From: Siphlonurus alternatus
Taxonomy: Eukaryota; Arthropoda; Insecta; Ephemeroptera; Siphlonuridae
DNA: 64,000 nt
Assembly: GCA_949825025.1 (NCBI GenBank)
Contig: OX463778.1
Location: 39,881,194 to 39,945,193, forward strand
Reading direction: 5' to 3'
A program made the translations under genes and the position numbers. The notes beneath the pieces were generated by a model. That model was not told the DNA's origin. It saw only the letters and a list, made by a program, of their open reading frames with translations, and did not search any database. This document shows positions 1 through 13,413 of this stretch, piece by piece (position 1 is the stretch's first letter; each line of letters opens with the position of its first letter).

Positions 1-1884
1 CTGTCCACTGCCATTCAATGTCCTATATGACGCGTAAATGTCATTTCTCTAAAAGGAAGGATTGCATCATCACATAAATGGAATTCATCTGTCATAACTA
101 ATGTAATGTGGTTATTTTTCAAATTTATTTTATTGATTTTGTTGATCAAAAATTATAAATAATATTGTTTTAAAAATAATTTAAATAATCATTTGTAAAT
201 TGTATTAATTATAAGGCGGCGAAACAACATAATATATATTAGTTTATAATTATGTATTATACTAAAACAGTTACATGCATGCAAAGAAAGTGATTCAACC
301 GGTTTTATCAAAAGTCTATTAGTTGTATATTTTTTATTGCATATATACATACTATTTTTTTTTTAATTTCAATTTTTTTTAATTATTAAAATTGGTTTTT
401 GTATTGAAACTGCTGGGAAAAAAATACGGCAGTGCCAGAAATATTTGCACAAATCATTCCATATTTCAGAATAAAATTTATCACAAAATATTAAGAATCC
501 GAATTTAAATATATTTCCTCTTCATCGTCTTTCCCTTATTTTTTTGAGGACAATAGTCTCATCCTCTTATGGAATTTAAGATGGAAGAATATGAGATTTT
601 ATCTTATTGATTGTAAAATAATATTAAAATGTCCAGTTCTCATATGTTTAGTGAGGCTGAAATTATATGTAAATGACAGATAAAGATACGTCGTCGCAAG
701 TTGAGGTTTCGAAGTGTTAAGAATGAGTTGGGAAGGGAAATTTTCAACTTTCTTCTGTTATCAACTACATATATTTTCAATTTGTATAATGATATACAAA
801 AGTGAGTAAATATTACTTACTTAGCAAACAACCCTACGAGGAAAATACTTAGCCAGAGTACTCAATATTTCTAAGTTTACTAAAAAACTACTTTTTGTAA
901 AGTATGTTAGCAATTTTATCGCAATACAAAATGAGCTGCTGGATAAACAAATTAATATTCTCTCTTAGAATCACGGAGTATTATTTGTCAGTGTGGTGAA
1001 AATTTACATACAAATTAGAGAGAGAAACATTTGTAACTGCTCTCAACTTCATACTGCATGTACTTACATACAAAGTACTTACTTATATCAAGTCAAGTTT
1101 ATTCAATCTAGTGTGAAAATTTAAACTTGAGTCAAGTGTACTTCAAATTTTAATGTAGTGTTTTTATTTCACAACAAGTTTTTATAAACAATATCATAAT
1201 TATTATTTTTTTTTTTTACTATTATAAAGCTTTCAAAAACAGAACATTTTAATACTTATTTTAAATTTAATACTGCTTTATTTAAATGTTATATTTAATA
1301 AAAAAATATCAATCAATAAATTTTATTTTTAGATTGACAGCTGTCTTTATAATATATTTATTGTCTCGTTTCTATGACAACGGAGGCCTAACTGAATATA
1401 TTCATAAATGAGAGACATTTTTAAATCTCTCTCTCTCTCTCCAATAGCTATTACTTATTTTTGTTTTATATAGTCTAAAACACCTGCAGAGAGCTTTAAA
1501 CTAAACATTATTTTTTTTCTCCCTCTTCATTTATTTTGTTATCCCTCGGTCAAAGGTTTTTCCTCCCTGCTTGTTCTGATGGTGGCACGTTGGGTGAAAC
1601 AGCAGCAGTGAGCGACCCCATGAGACTTTGCCACCACCGCTGCTACTGCCTACTGGACATTACGGCGTTATTGATGCCACGACAGCAAAACGAGCCATAT
1701 CAGATCAATATAAACTGCCAGCTACACACCCCCTTCTCATAAACCCTCTCCCATACACACACACACACACACCTAACCTTACCTATAGAGCTTACGTGAT
1801 CGCGAATATACAAATACTTATTACATTTTTTTTATATATTCGCGTAGGAAAAAAAGTAATGTTTTTCTATTATTAGATTTTCTA

Positions 1885-1917
<33 letters not shown>

Positions 1918-3129
1918 AGTCTACATACTTGCTGAAGCATGACGTACTAAAAAAAAAACATGTCGTGACTCGTTGGTGTTACGGTACACGAGATTCTTAT
2001 ATACTCTTGTTATTAAAGTTTGTATTGCATGGTGCTGAGATTGCATTATTTTATATACTATAATTAACTTGTATTATGTGAACATACTAGTTAAATATAT
2101 CTATATTTTACAAAAAAAATATAATTTAATATTATTAAAATTACAAAGCTTCTGAATGATTATCATCAAGTGTAATAATGTATTTATTTTATAGTATTAT
2201 TGATTACAAGTATCATTTAGAGAAAAACGGCAATCAAAATTAATTAAAAAAAATCCTGTAACATTCAAGAGATAAAAGTTAATTTTAGTTGACCTAAAAT
2301 ATAAAATAGAACAAAAACGTTTTATGCAACAATTACACTTAGCTAGCTTCATTATAGGCTATAACTTGTTCAACTAAAGTACTTGTACAGTACATATGGT
2401 TTATTTTGTTACAGAATTATATGGAAGTGTAATAAATTGAAATGTGTCGCTGTAGCAAGTATAGCAGTTTAGCCTCGATTGACGCTACAGGGAAGACACA
2501 CAACATGAAGTAACGACGACAGCAGTTGGGAATTGGGGAGGAAGGGGAGACGTGTTTGCGACCCAAGGCACACGTTCTCTCTCTCTGCTCGCTGCTCATT
2601 ACAGTTTCTAATGAGGCGGCACAAAGGCCGCGCTTAATGAAGGATCGCAGCAGTGGCAGCAATACGAGGGAGGGGGCCTGCATTTCCTCATAAGCACGAT
2701 ATTTCAGAGGAAACCTGTAGGGTGGAAATTAACCGTTGACCGGATAATAGCTTTAGCAAAACAAATTATTTTCACTACATGGATGTCTGGAAAAACATCA
2801 TTATTTCTTCAAGTAAATCATTATGAAGAATTCTTAGACTTAGAAAGAAATTATTCACTGTCAATAATCATTAAATATATTAGTTATAGATAAATTAGGC
2901 AATTTTTGCGAGGCCATAAACTGGTTTCTTTGCAATTTCTGGTAGGAATATTTACATATATAATAGATGGTCATTAATAAATATGAAAACTTACAAATAT
3001 ATAGATTGTATATTTTAACTATATTGTGATTTTAAACTTATAGAAATCCTGTGATATTCTTCTTGTAGATTAAAGATTTTTATTTAATTTTTTTACCTTC
3101 ATTTCATAAAAACTTAATATAAATTATAA
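1..3129. other. AT-rich non-coding DNA, no gene seen
   Basis: No open frame here looks like protein. Most of the stretch is A/T-rich with poly-A and poly-T runs. There is an (AC)9 repeat at 1755-1772 and a 27-base T run at 1885-1911. Two GC-richer islets stand out. One is about 1550-1800. The other, about 2440-2690, contains a TCTAATGAGGCGG block and a short CT run. The second islet has the look of an isolated regulatory or conserved non-coding element, but nothing proves this. Confidence 0.6.
1885..1911 (+). repeat. poly-T run, 27 bases
   Basis: This is an uninterrupted T homopolymer. Similar 24-28 base T runs occur at 4293-4316, 20666-20693 and 61821-61845, and a 19-base A run lies at 48915-48933. 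They could be tails of old minus-strand retroposons or simple slippage products; no retroposon body is visible next to this one. Confidence 0.9.
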
Positions 3130-3329
3130 NNNNNNNNNNNNNNNNNNNNNNNNNNNNNNNNNNNNNNNNNNNNNNNNNNNNNNNNNNNNNNNNNNNNNNN
3201 NNNNNNNNNNNNNNNNNNNNNNNNNNNNNNNNNNNNNNNNNNNNNNNNNNNNNNNNNNNNNNNNNNNNNNNNNNNNNNNNNNNNNNNNNNNNNNNNNNNN
3301 NNNNNNNNNNNNNNNNNNNNNNNNNNNNN
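3130..3329. other. assembly gap (200 N)
   Basis: Two hundred consecutive N. The round length suggests a scaffolding placeholder, so the true missing length may differ. Confidence 0.99.
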
Positions 3330-3624
3330 ATTAAATTTTACCCTTGTAAGTTGTCAGTTATATCCTTTTTTTTTAATTCAATGTCTTGTCAGAGCTATAC
3401 AATCTCTATGGTCCTCGCGCGAGTGAGAGAGAGCAACGGTGGGCTTTCAAATGGTCGCATCTGTTTCTGATGGAAAGGAAAAATAAAAGAGAGTTAAAAT
3501 GAAGTGAGATAAAGAAAATTCTTCCTCACCATACTGCTAGACAATCGCGGCAGTTGAGCTGCACTGACGTGAAATCGATATTATGTTGGCAACAGGATAA
3601 TAATAGTCGTTCACTCAATGGTTA

Positions 3625-3629
<5 letters not shown>

Positions 3630-3714
<85 letters not shown>
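3630..3714 (+). repeat. (CT)n microsatellite, about 85 bp
   Basis: A pure CT dinucleotide tract preceded by a short C run. It generates artificial Leu-Ser open frames, which are not genes. Confidence 0.97.
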
Positions 3715-3717
<3 letters not shown>

Positions 3718-4292
3718 CCTTTCGCATTGTGGTGTGTGTAGAAGCTGCCATGTATTACAAACAATACAATCTCATTAAAAAAGTATCATATTTTATTTAG
3801 TCATATGATGTATATATGCACCTATTTGATATAAAATTTTATTTTCATCAATAAACAATAAAATAACAAAATCAGCTTACAAAAAGCTATTATCTAAAAG
3901 TAATTAAAAATAAATTGAGTTAATTTTCGTATATTATTTGTAATGTTTATCTAAAATTTGGTTATAATATCATATAATTTCATATACAATATTTAATAAA
4001 TGAAATAGAAACATCAACAAGGATGTATAATTTAGATTCAATATTTTAAAAAATATATATTAATATACAATACTCTGCAGTGTATATTGCGTTACAATAA
4101 ACCTTTATTTTTATTAACACAATATGACTATAGTTTTGAAATTGTTACGCACATTGAAAAATGTAGCAAATCTATATAATATACATATATATAATACAAT
4201 AAAGTTTAAAAAAAATATATATATTGACATTAACACAGTGAACATATTTTTTGTTATATATACAAATGCCGCTTTAACAAAATTTTACTGTG

Positions 4293-4323
<31 letters not shown>

Positions 4324-5110
4324 TATATTTGATAAAAAATATATAACGAAATATTTTTTTATCTATACACTGAAAAATTATTCATCAGTTTTGCAATTAT
4401 AAATTCCAAACGATTATTAATAATGTAGTATACAAAATGGCAAAGTTTATGTAGTGAACGCACAAATGCTAGTTCTAAATCTGGGTGTTATTTTCACTGC
4501 ATGTTGATTGGTTGGCCCTCGTGAGCACGTGGAAGAGCTTACGTGGATGCTAATTGGAGAAATCGTTCCCATCAAAATATGGATAATGAGACTTACCTTT
4601 ATTTATAAAAAAAAAAATACTTCACATGATTTTTTTACAAAACAAACGATGAGATTAATATGAATGACGTCATTCTCTGTTGCTGTTTTTTTTTTTAATG
4701 TGTGGGTTGAATTAAATTTTTGTAATAAATTTTCAATTTTTTTAAAGTTTAGTACATTTTTAATACATACATTACATGTAACAGTACATTTTTAATTATC
4801 AAAACGGAGTCAAAGTCAGTAAAATCTAATTTCGTTTCAATTATGATATTTTTTTCTCATATAAAAGAGCACAATAAATATCTTATATATTACATTTATT
4901 AAATATTATTTTACGAATGTTACATAATGGAATAACATAATGGAATGCAATTTCTTCGCTATTTTTTTCAAATTCTCAATCGTCAAATTTCATGCAATAA
5001 TAAAAAAAGCACAAAAATTGGTAAAAATACAATTATTTGAAATAATACTAATATTCAAATATTAACAGATTTTTTTAAATAAGGCTTAATTTACAAGTGG
5101 CAAATTTTCT

Positions 5111-5187
5111 TGTGAAGGAATATAAAAGTCGGTGTGGGATAAATTCGTGGAAAGTTGGAGGTCTGGGTTCGATTCCCAGCTTCGTGA
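5111..5187 (+). repeat. tRNA-derived SINE relic or tRNA pseudogene
   Basis: Positions 5163-5179 form a perfect T-arm: a 5-bp stem CTGGG/CCCAG around the loop TTCGATT. They contain a consensus RNA polymerase III B box (GGTTCGATTCC). The 7 bases after the T-arm (CTTCGTG) can pair, with several G-T wobbles, with TGTGAAG at 5111-5117, in place for an acceptor stem. The D-arm and anticodon arm are not convincing and no A box is clear. A functional tRNA is therefore unlikely; a decayed tRNA-derived SINE head is the better reading. Confidence 0.45.
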
Positions 5188-8100
5188 GACGTTAAATTCT
5201 ATAGTAAAATTATACTGAAATAAGAAGAAAATGAATTAATTCCCGAACAGGTTGACAAAAATCATTCAAGTACCAAACTATATATATATATATAGTATTT
5301 TACTAAATTAATAATATATATATTTTAAAAAATTATTTCGTATCGACACATGTAAAATTTCCTCTGGTTGCCATTATGGTGCTGTAGCCAACGCATGACT
5401 AGTTCCGCATCATTTTCAGAGACATGAATAAAAAATAAAGCAGCGGACTCGATAATTTTCAACCACAATACATAATGTACTAACCATGACAATACATGGG
5501 GAACGTTGCGACAACAATATGAAGCCAAAATCTATACAGAAAATATAAAATTACAGCCTTTTTCATCAATATTATATGAAAACAATATATGCTAATCAAT
5601 ACACCGTAAAGTGTTGATGGGAGACAAGTACAATGGAAACATTGATTTTTATGTACACTTTATAAAATAAATATATTTTATTAATGTACTGTAATTTTAT
5701 AAAATTCCATTATAATATTCAATTAAAGTTCTTTAACAAAGTAAGGGACATGTAAAAGAATTTGGAAAACAAAAATATAACCTGATATTACTCAACAAAA
5801 ATTGAATAAGGTTTTTGGACTGGATTATTTTTTTAATTAGATTTAAAGTCAACTTTTATCATCAAACAAAACGAATATATTTTACATCTCAAGTGTAATT
5901 AGATTATCGTTTCACTTATACGCTATTTGAGCAGGAAAAAAAAAAGCTGAGCAAAATCCTTTTCGTGTGTGATGTAATGGTCACTGACCGTTTCTTAATT
6001 CAAGTATAAAATTCAATCTGCTCGTTTCGTTTTAGACCAGTTGAAAGCTCCGAGATATTATGTCCTCGCGCTCTTGACCGGCGGCTCTCCCCTTGCTGCA
6101 TATGCAACCAGCGCGACCCTTTCGCAGGAACGCCCACAGCTTACTAAGCTAATTGTGGCGGGAGGAAATAGATTATTACTGACTTTCGCCAACAGCACTC
6201 CCATCTCTCTCTGACGCTTTTTTTTCTGTCAACGTAGCTGACAACTCCTTTCAAATTGAATTTTCTATCGACATCCTCCTTTACGAAGTAACAAGATTTC
6301 CATCGAGCTAGATAAATTTAATAGTATACGATTTTTATATTAAATATGTATATTTGATGTGTCTTTTTTTTCTATTTATAGAAAATTTTATTTCATTTGT
6401 AAGTACATATTAAAATTATAATAAAAATATACAATATTTATTATGTATGTGTTCAAAAATAATTTTTCTGAAGCAGAACTGTAAATATCTAAATGTTGTT
6501 GAATGCTTCCAGTACGTATACTTACTTTTTATTATATAAAGTAAATTGAAAATTTACCCTATTTTATTAAATTTAATAATTCAGAATGTATTTCAATATT
6601 ACACTATAAATTTAATAAGTACTACAACTTGACTTCAATTCTTCATGCATACATTTTTTTTCCTAATATTATAGTATGCTACATTTGTTACATATTGCAT
6701 TTTTTTTTTAAATATGTAAATTTTTTTACACAATTAAATGTTGTCAATATGGTAAAATTACACATGCAGCTTCAGAATAAACAGTCACTCGTTAAGGCAA
6801 AGCTTTCCATCCTCAAACTATAACTAAATACACAGTTTGTAATATTTTTTGATAAAAATATATTTAATAAATTACATAAATTTTAACATTAAGATTTCTA
6901 TTTTTATTGATAAAAAAAAATCATTTTATAAAAAAAAAAAAAACAGATTAAAAAAAAATTTAAAGCAATAACAATTTTTGTAACTAAATCAAAAAAGTGA
7001 TAATAAAAGCTAACATCGTTGAACAACGATTGAAATTATAAAAAAAGTTTACTAATTGCAACAATAATATTATAATGGTATCAACAATGTTGATAAGATC
7101 TTGTCTAATTGAGATAAATGACGCAACTGCAGCAGCTCGAAATGTTGACTGAGCGTGCGAGGAAACTGCGCGCACGGATGACGGAAACAAAACAAATACA
7201 TGCAGTGCCATTATGAACGTAATTGAAGGCGGTGAGGGGGGAGTATCGGCAAGATAAAGCTGAGGAGAAGAAGAGGAAGTACTTGGGACATGATGACAAA
7301 CAAAAGAAGCTTAACATCATTTCGAGTTTCTCTCCCTCGCAGGCAGCCACGGTACTTGTTGAGCCGTTAGCTCTCAAATGCTACGCCCCCCTCTCAACAA
7401 ACAGCTGTTTCAGACATCGAGTGAGATACACGTTGTCCTAACACTGCATTGTTCACACTTCGGTGGCAAGAAAATGACATGCTTGAATTAATAAGCGCTT
7501 AATATGATGTTTAAATGAATTAAGGTATTAAATCTATAATCATGATCGGTTATTCAATATAACTTTAAAATTATGAAAGCTTAACTATAGGTGTAAATAT
7601 TTCAATTGAAATTGCATATTAAAATAGATTTTATTGATTTATTTTTCTGATAATTCTACGTTTTTTTCTCTTTCTCTCAATAATCCAGGATAGATAAAAA
7701 TACAATTCCATGTGTTTAGATTTATTGCTTTATATATTATGAACAAAAAATTATAAATCTGTTGTTATGTTTTCCTGCTTGCATTTTTCCCTTCCAGTTC
7801 AACGCTGCTTGGATTGGTTGTCATGACAGCCACATAAAAATCCCCTGCTTTTCAGATTTTCAACGTAAAATATAAGCTTACTAGCTATTTATATATATTT
7901 TTCCCTCTTCCTCTTTTTTCATATACACAGAGTACAAATAACTAAATTTTTATATATAAGGAAAATATATACCTGCCTGACATTTTCTTATTTTTTTTAA
8001 AGGTGATTTGTTGAATTTTCTAACATTTATTACATTATTACATATAATTTTATTAGATTTATTTTTAAAGGAAAGAAAAAAAATATATATGGTGTTGAAA

Positions 8101-8349
8101 TATATATTTGATGAAAAGTTATTGCATGTAGCTCAGTGAACCGTATATAGTAAAGTGGTATAGACTCAACTTGTTGGTTGCTATAGAAACTAATAACTAT
8201 TTTATATTTAAGAAGAATATCATCGTGAATGTCCGTGAACCTTCGTTTTCGGTTTGAACCAATGAGAAAATAAGTTACAAAACATCAACCAATGAATAAC
8301 ATCGTTTTAAAACCCGATAAAAGTTTAGTAATTAATGATTCTGAGAGAA

Positions 8350-8382
<33 letters not shown>
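8350..8382. repeat. (TA)n microsatellite
   Basis: A TA dinucleotide tract of about 33 bp. Confidence 0.9.
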
Positions 8383-8383
<1 letters not shown>

Positions 8384-8849
8384 CTGAGCTGTTGGTTATT
8401 ATTAAGCTAAGGAAGCTAAGGTAGAACACAGGTAATTTTTTCTGAGAATTCCAGCAGCTCTCCCAGCCTCCATGCTTGTGCTGACCACTCACCATTGCCA
8501 TGGTGACGGTTGCTCCAGATGAAATATGAACGGAGAAGAGAAAGACCAAGCGTAGAGAGGGTGCCTCAAACCAAGCCACCCACCTTCAGAAAATTTTCTC
8601 ATTTCGTTCGCTCAAGTATTTCTGATTGGGCTAGCGTTGGTGTAGGCTTTCACTATACAACCTTTATTGCTTTTTGAAGAGAGAGAGAAAAATCAAGTTT
8701 TTTTTTTCTCCCTTTTCATCTTGATATATAGATTAAAAAATGAATTTACTAAAGATACCATAGAAATTATATATTAGTATGTATTTTTTTTTTATACAAA
8801 ATTTTTGTATTCAACATTTTATTTGATTTCTTGTATTTTTCTGTTACAG

Positions 8850-8885
8850 GTGCATGATGTGTTGCCAGTAAAAAGAAAAAAAAAG
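8850..8885 (+). other. candidate 36-nt microexon
   Basis: A strong pyrimidine-rich acceptor (TTTCTTGTATTTTTCTGTTACAG, ending at 8849) is followed only 36 bases later by a near-consensus donor, AAG|GTAAGA (GT at 8886). The segment is a multiple of three. Only phase 0 is open: it reads VHDVLPVKRKKK; the other two phases hit TAA or TGA. It lies 24 kb upstream of the teneurin-like start exon on the same strand. It cannot be joined as coding sequence to the exon at 32814, because all three frames there stop before the ATG. If it belongs to that gene it would be 5' UTR or part of another isoform. It could also be a chance pairing of splice-like sites. Confidence 0.3.
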
Positions 8886-10289
8886 GTAAGAATAACAGAA
8901 AATATCTTTAGAAATCTTAGTTACTATTTAATTATGTATTTATTTTTGTTGATAATTGAACTGATTTCCCCTCGATGTTTTTACAATCATTACACTTAAT
9001 AGTTAAAAAAAAAAATCAAAAAACGTTTTCATTATCATTAAAAAAATATAAGAAAATAATGTGTGCTCTAATATTGTCATGATTGAATTCTTACTAGAAT
9101 GATATAAAATTTAAAAAAATAAATATATTAAAAAATTGAAAATTATTTAATTAAGATGCTGTCATTAGAAATTATATCATGAAATCATGATAAATTGTAT
9201 ATATAATATGAGAAGCAATATTTTGCTGAATAGGATGCGAATTAAGCTTTAGAAGAAGAGGGAGAGAGTGGGGAGGGGGGTGGGGTGAAAGGACTGTCTG
9301 TATAGATGGTATATAAGGGGTTGTATAAGAAGGGTGAACTGAGATTTCCTTATTCCGTACACGCTACTACTAGGAGGGTTGGTTAGACGACGATGGTAGT
9401 ATAAGGAAGGTTGGGGGGTTACTTGCTTTCGCTGTGACGCGGCTAGCATTCACAAAGAGATGGACGGTGGATGCTAGCTAGGCCACAAACCTCAGCAGTA
9501 GTAGGTCCGTCCATTCACAGCCTATTAATCCTTGTGTTCGCTCATTAGAACACCCTCATGTCACATCACCCACCTAACTCACCTGCATTGCTAGCAAACA
9601 TGAGACACAAGCTCCGGTTTCCAACACTAATGTATGTCCAACATTCTATTCATGTATATGTATATATTCGAATGGAGTGTACATGCTAGTATATAAGGAA
9701 AACCATTGAAATATAATATTATAGCTTATAAATAGAACTGTACATTTAGTCTATAGATATACATTTTAAAAAACGATATTCATATTATAATGGTAAAAAT
9801 ATTTTAAACCTAGAGCTGTATTTTGAGTTTAAAATTTGATTGTAATGGAATATATTATTTAGTTTTCAGTTATATGAAATTTAAAATGAGTTTTGATCCA
9901 AAATAACATAAATAATATATTTGTGTTTTAAATATTATATAGCGTTAAAAACATCACATAATTAAGTTATTATATATAAGGGGCATTCACAAAGCCTTAA
10001 GGCCACATTTAAGGCTTGATAATTTAAGACCAGAAATTTTAGGTCTATATGTGCAATTCATAAAAAAAGAAATTTTATTCCTTTGCTACATTCTTTCAAA
10101 ATTAAGAAAACTTATAATAAACAAATACACACAGTAATAATATGTTCTCTGAAGTGTTGCAAATAAATATAAAGTTGTTAAAATTTTCAAAATACAGAAA
10201 AAATGGGTCGCTGCTAGGAGAGTTAGATGTTAAATGTGACTATGTCTCTTCAAAACCATTTTCATAAATCCAAAATATCGCCCTTTCTC

Positions 10290-10395
10290 TTTAACCACGT
10301 GATCCGCGCATGAGTTGAATGAATCCTGAAATATCAAGAGAATATTCTCGAGCACGTGAGATTGTTTACGTCTCGTCATGGCCACGTGCCGTCCC
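10290..10395. promoter_or_regulatory. E-box cluster, candidate enhancer
   Basis: Three perfect CACGTG palindromes lie within 93 bp, at 10296-10301, 10353-10358 and 10383-10388. CACGTG is the class B E-box bound by Myc/Max, USF, CLOCK/cycle-type and Hey-type bHLH proteins. Between the first two sites is the 12-bp palindrome GAGAATATTCTC, which contains GAATATTC, the spacing of inverted GAA units in a heat-shock element. The block is GC-richer than its surroundings. No transcription start is identifiable next to it, so enhancer function is inference. Confidence 0.35.
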
Positions 10396-13296
10396 TCACT
10401 TCCGGTTATCACCACGTCAATTAAACACGTCAGCAATAAGGCTCTCAGATTTGAGTGGCCAGCTTAAGACGTAAACCAGACGTTCTAAAGTGTTGATGCT
10501 TTTATATTTAAGCTTATTTTAACCTCAAGGGTGATAAATCTGCCTCACTGCATCCATTTTAACACGCGAGCATCAAAAAATGCATCATTGCCTTCAAACA
10601 TGCAGGAGGAGATTTATATTGAATTGGGATTTAAAAAGAAAACCCCTTTAAAATCGAATTTTAAGTTAAAAAGATTGATGCATCTTGAAAAGAATAGGGG
10701 AGAGAATTGCTTAAATTTGTTATATATAAAAGGAGCGTGAAATGATTGTAAAGTATAGCTGTTATCATTATCAAAATCAATAATATTGTTATATAAAATA
10801 TTTAAGGTAGGGTAGCTTTTCAAATCTCCTTTATAACATATATTACATTTAGAGCCACATTGACTAATTGTAGCTACTAAGAACCCTTATTAAGAAAATT
10901 TGAACTCCAAAATTTTATAAACTTGTAGTTTTTTTTACAATATAACATGGTTGCAGGCTTTCAAGAGAAAATTCTCGGCGTGCTTTGCGAGTTTTAAGTT
11001 GGGTCAATCAGGCGGGCTCGGGGCTGTGCCGGCTGGCTGGGTGCTGCCTGAGCTAACTCGATTGCCCCGTCTCCCATCCCTACCTTCCCACCCTCGATCC
11101 TCTTCCCTATATATACCGCCCTCAAGCTGATATCTTAAGGTAGAACCTTCGTGTTTCTTCATTACAAAACTGACGTTATGCCTGTCTTGTTTATGACCAG
11201 GCAACTTTGAAAGCAGATTTGTTTCAAGGGAGGGTATACACAAGAACAATTTATACTAAGTATACAGTCGTTGGGGTATACAATTCATCTACTTAGTACG
11301 CGTATATTTTTTTTCCAAAAAGTAAATGATCATGTAAGCATTTGAATCGTAAACCATCACATATAATTTTCTTAATAAACAGTGTCTTTAAAGCAATCAT
11401 GTGAAGTTAAGAAGCATTGCATCTTAGTTAAGTGCAAAATGGGCAAAAATGGCAGTACTAGCGGCGAGGGATGGAAAAAAGCTGAATAGCACTGTGAAAT
11501 CACTAATTGTATTTCATCACAATTTGATAAAAAAGAAAGGCGGCACAGAATCAAAAGTAAAAGCTTGGAAGTAATAAATGGTGCTTCTATCACTTTTATA
11601 TCCACTTTCAGTGATATTCCTTCAGTGGAAACCATATAGAAAATTTGAGATGAAAGTTGAAACGTATTTTGAAGCTTGGTAACAAAAGAGATCTTTTCAT
11701 CTTTATTTGCTAGGGGAGGGAGTTACTCATTTCCTCTGATCACAATTGTTGCCACGCTTCTCACTACACGACTCAAGTTGAGCACTAATCACGTTTTTTT
11801 ACAGTAGACCAGGAGGAGCCTCTCTTCATCTCCTTCTCTGTCACATTATATTTTTATCTCTCTTCATTCCTCTTATTTTTTCACAATTGTTTGTCAACCA
11901 AATTAAAAAAAAAAAAAAAGAAAAGAAAATTGTTAATCAACTTCTGCAATGTTTGATAGAAACCATTTCCGATAATTTCCTTTTTTGTATATGTTTTTCT
12001 TCCATCAACACATTTAAGTCATTTATTGTGGAGAACAACGTTTATTTCTTCATGAAATTCTAATATTAAAACTTTTTTTGAAATATTTTCAACTCGTCGA
12101 AAACAATATAATATATGATTTTTAACAAAATGATATTTATATAACGTATTCACTTTGATATTTTATTTAAACATTTTAAACAACATAAGTTATAATAAAA
12201 ATAATACTGATTTTATATTTTATTACTTTTGTTTTTAAAAAACTGTTTTTCCAACTAAAGCGATAACATTATTTACGCTGTTAATATTTATTCCGAACTT
12301 TTCTTGTTGTTTCCAAGTTAAAACATGTGTTAATTAACGACGTGAACATTGCACCCTGAAAGTTTTGCCGAGGTTTGTTATCACTATGTTTTGTTGCTCC
12401 CACAACTTTGTGTTCACCATGTAGGGTTTCTGACTGTGCCGCTGCATGTGTAATAATAATATTGTTGTTGTTGTGATATCAAATTCAAACCAAAGTTGTT
12501 GCATGTGACATTTCAATTGCTTCTCTCTTATGTTACACCTACGTTATATAAAATATATTAATTATTCCCTGCTGCTTAACAACCAAACGTTGGTAAGCAT
12601 GCTTGCAAATTTGGTCGTTATGTTTAACTCGAGGATGTTCCATTGCTGAAGTTTATTACAATCACCGCATAATATTTCTGCGCAGGTTTTCTCACTCCCA
12701 AGTCAATTTTATTTATTTAAATTTATTTTTTCTTTAAATTCTCTTCAAATAAACTGAAACTAGGCTGTTAATAAAATTTTAACACCAGGAATCGAAAAAA
12801 ATATAGTGCGGCAATAAGTAATTTTAAACTTGCAAAAATAGGATTTATTTAATATGTGCGATTGAAAATTGCTCCGTGTAGGATTTTACATCTTTTCTTT
12901 GTAGAAAATCTTTTCCTATCTTTTCTTCGTAGTAAATGGTAGTATGACGTCAAGCTGGAAACTCACCATGAACTAAAATGCTGTTTAATATTAATATTAC
13001 ACACTTATTTTGGTGCTTCAGTAGATATTAAAATCTAACAGAATTCTTCGAATAAATTACATATTAAAAGCTATTTAAATAAACAAAAATTCAATTTGAA
13101 ATTATGTTTATGTATAAAAATAGCAAAAATAAATATTTACGCTCTATAAATGAGCAATTTAGTGTAAATTTACCTTATACTTGCAAAACTATGGTAAACT
13201 TGGTAATAACTTGGAGAAAAAAAGTCGATTGAGGTGATTCAGGTGTAGCACAAAATATAATAATAATATAATGCAAAATAATTTATAAAAAAAAAT

Positions 13297-13413
13297 GTGT
13301 AAATTTTAAGAAGAAGATAATCGGGACAGGTAAATAAGCAGATTTCTTCTTAAGCACGGTTAGTGGCAGGTTGAAGATACCTGTCCTAGGTATCTCCTTC
13401 TTAAAATTTACAC
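13297..13413. repeat. imperfect inverted repeat, possible short foldback element
   Basis: The left arm 13297-13319 and right arm 13391-13413 are reverse complements in 22 of 23 positions. Weaker pairing, including a shared GGACAGG block, continues inward for another 10-15 bases. The central region is about 50 bp. This is the architecture of a small palindromic MITE or a strong hairpin. I did not find clear target-site duplications. Confidence 0.55.

Larger units (their letters stand above)
3330..8849. other. AT-rich non-coding DNA with GC-richer islets
   Basis: No gene is supported. GC-richer islets lie near 3400-3560, 6040-6260, 7105-7440 and 8450-8650. The 6.1-kb islet contains the palindrome TGCATATGCA (6097-6106). 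A perfect CRE-type TGACGTCA is at 4665-4672. Short open frames in the islets show no domain and no splice context, so I treat them as chance. The stretch may be 5' intron or intergenic; the sequence alone does not decide. Confidence 0.55.

Noticed and set aside
3554..3800. Leu-Ser-rich open frames
   Set aside because: They are produced by the (CT)n microsatellite.
5111..5187. Functional tRNA gene
   Set aside because: The T-arm is perfect, but the D-arm and anticodon arm do not fold and the acceptor stem depends on wobble pairs.
9979..10510. Transposon starting GGGGCATTCACAAAGCC
   Set aside because: The left end looks like a transposon tip, but no matching inverted end could be found downstream.
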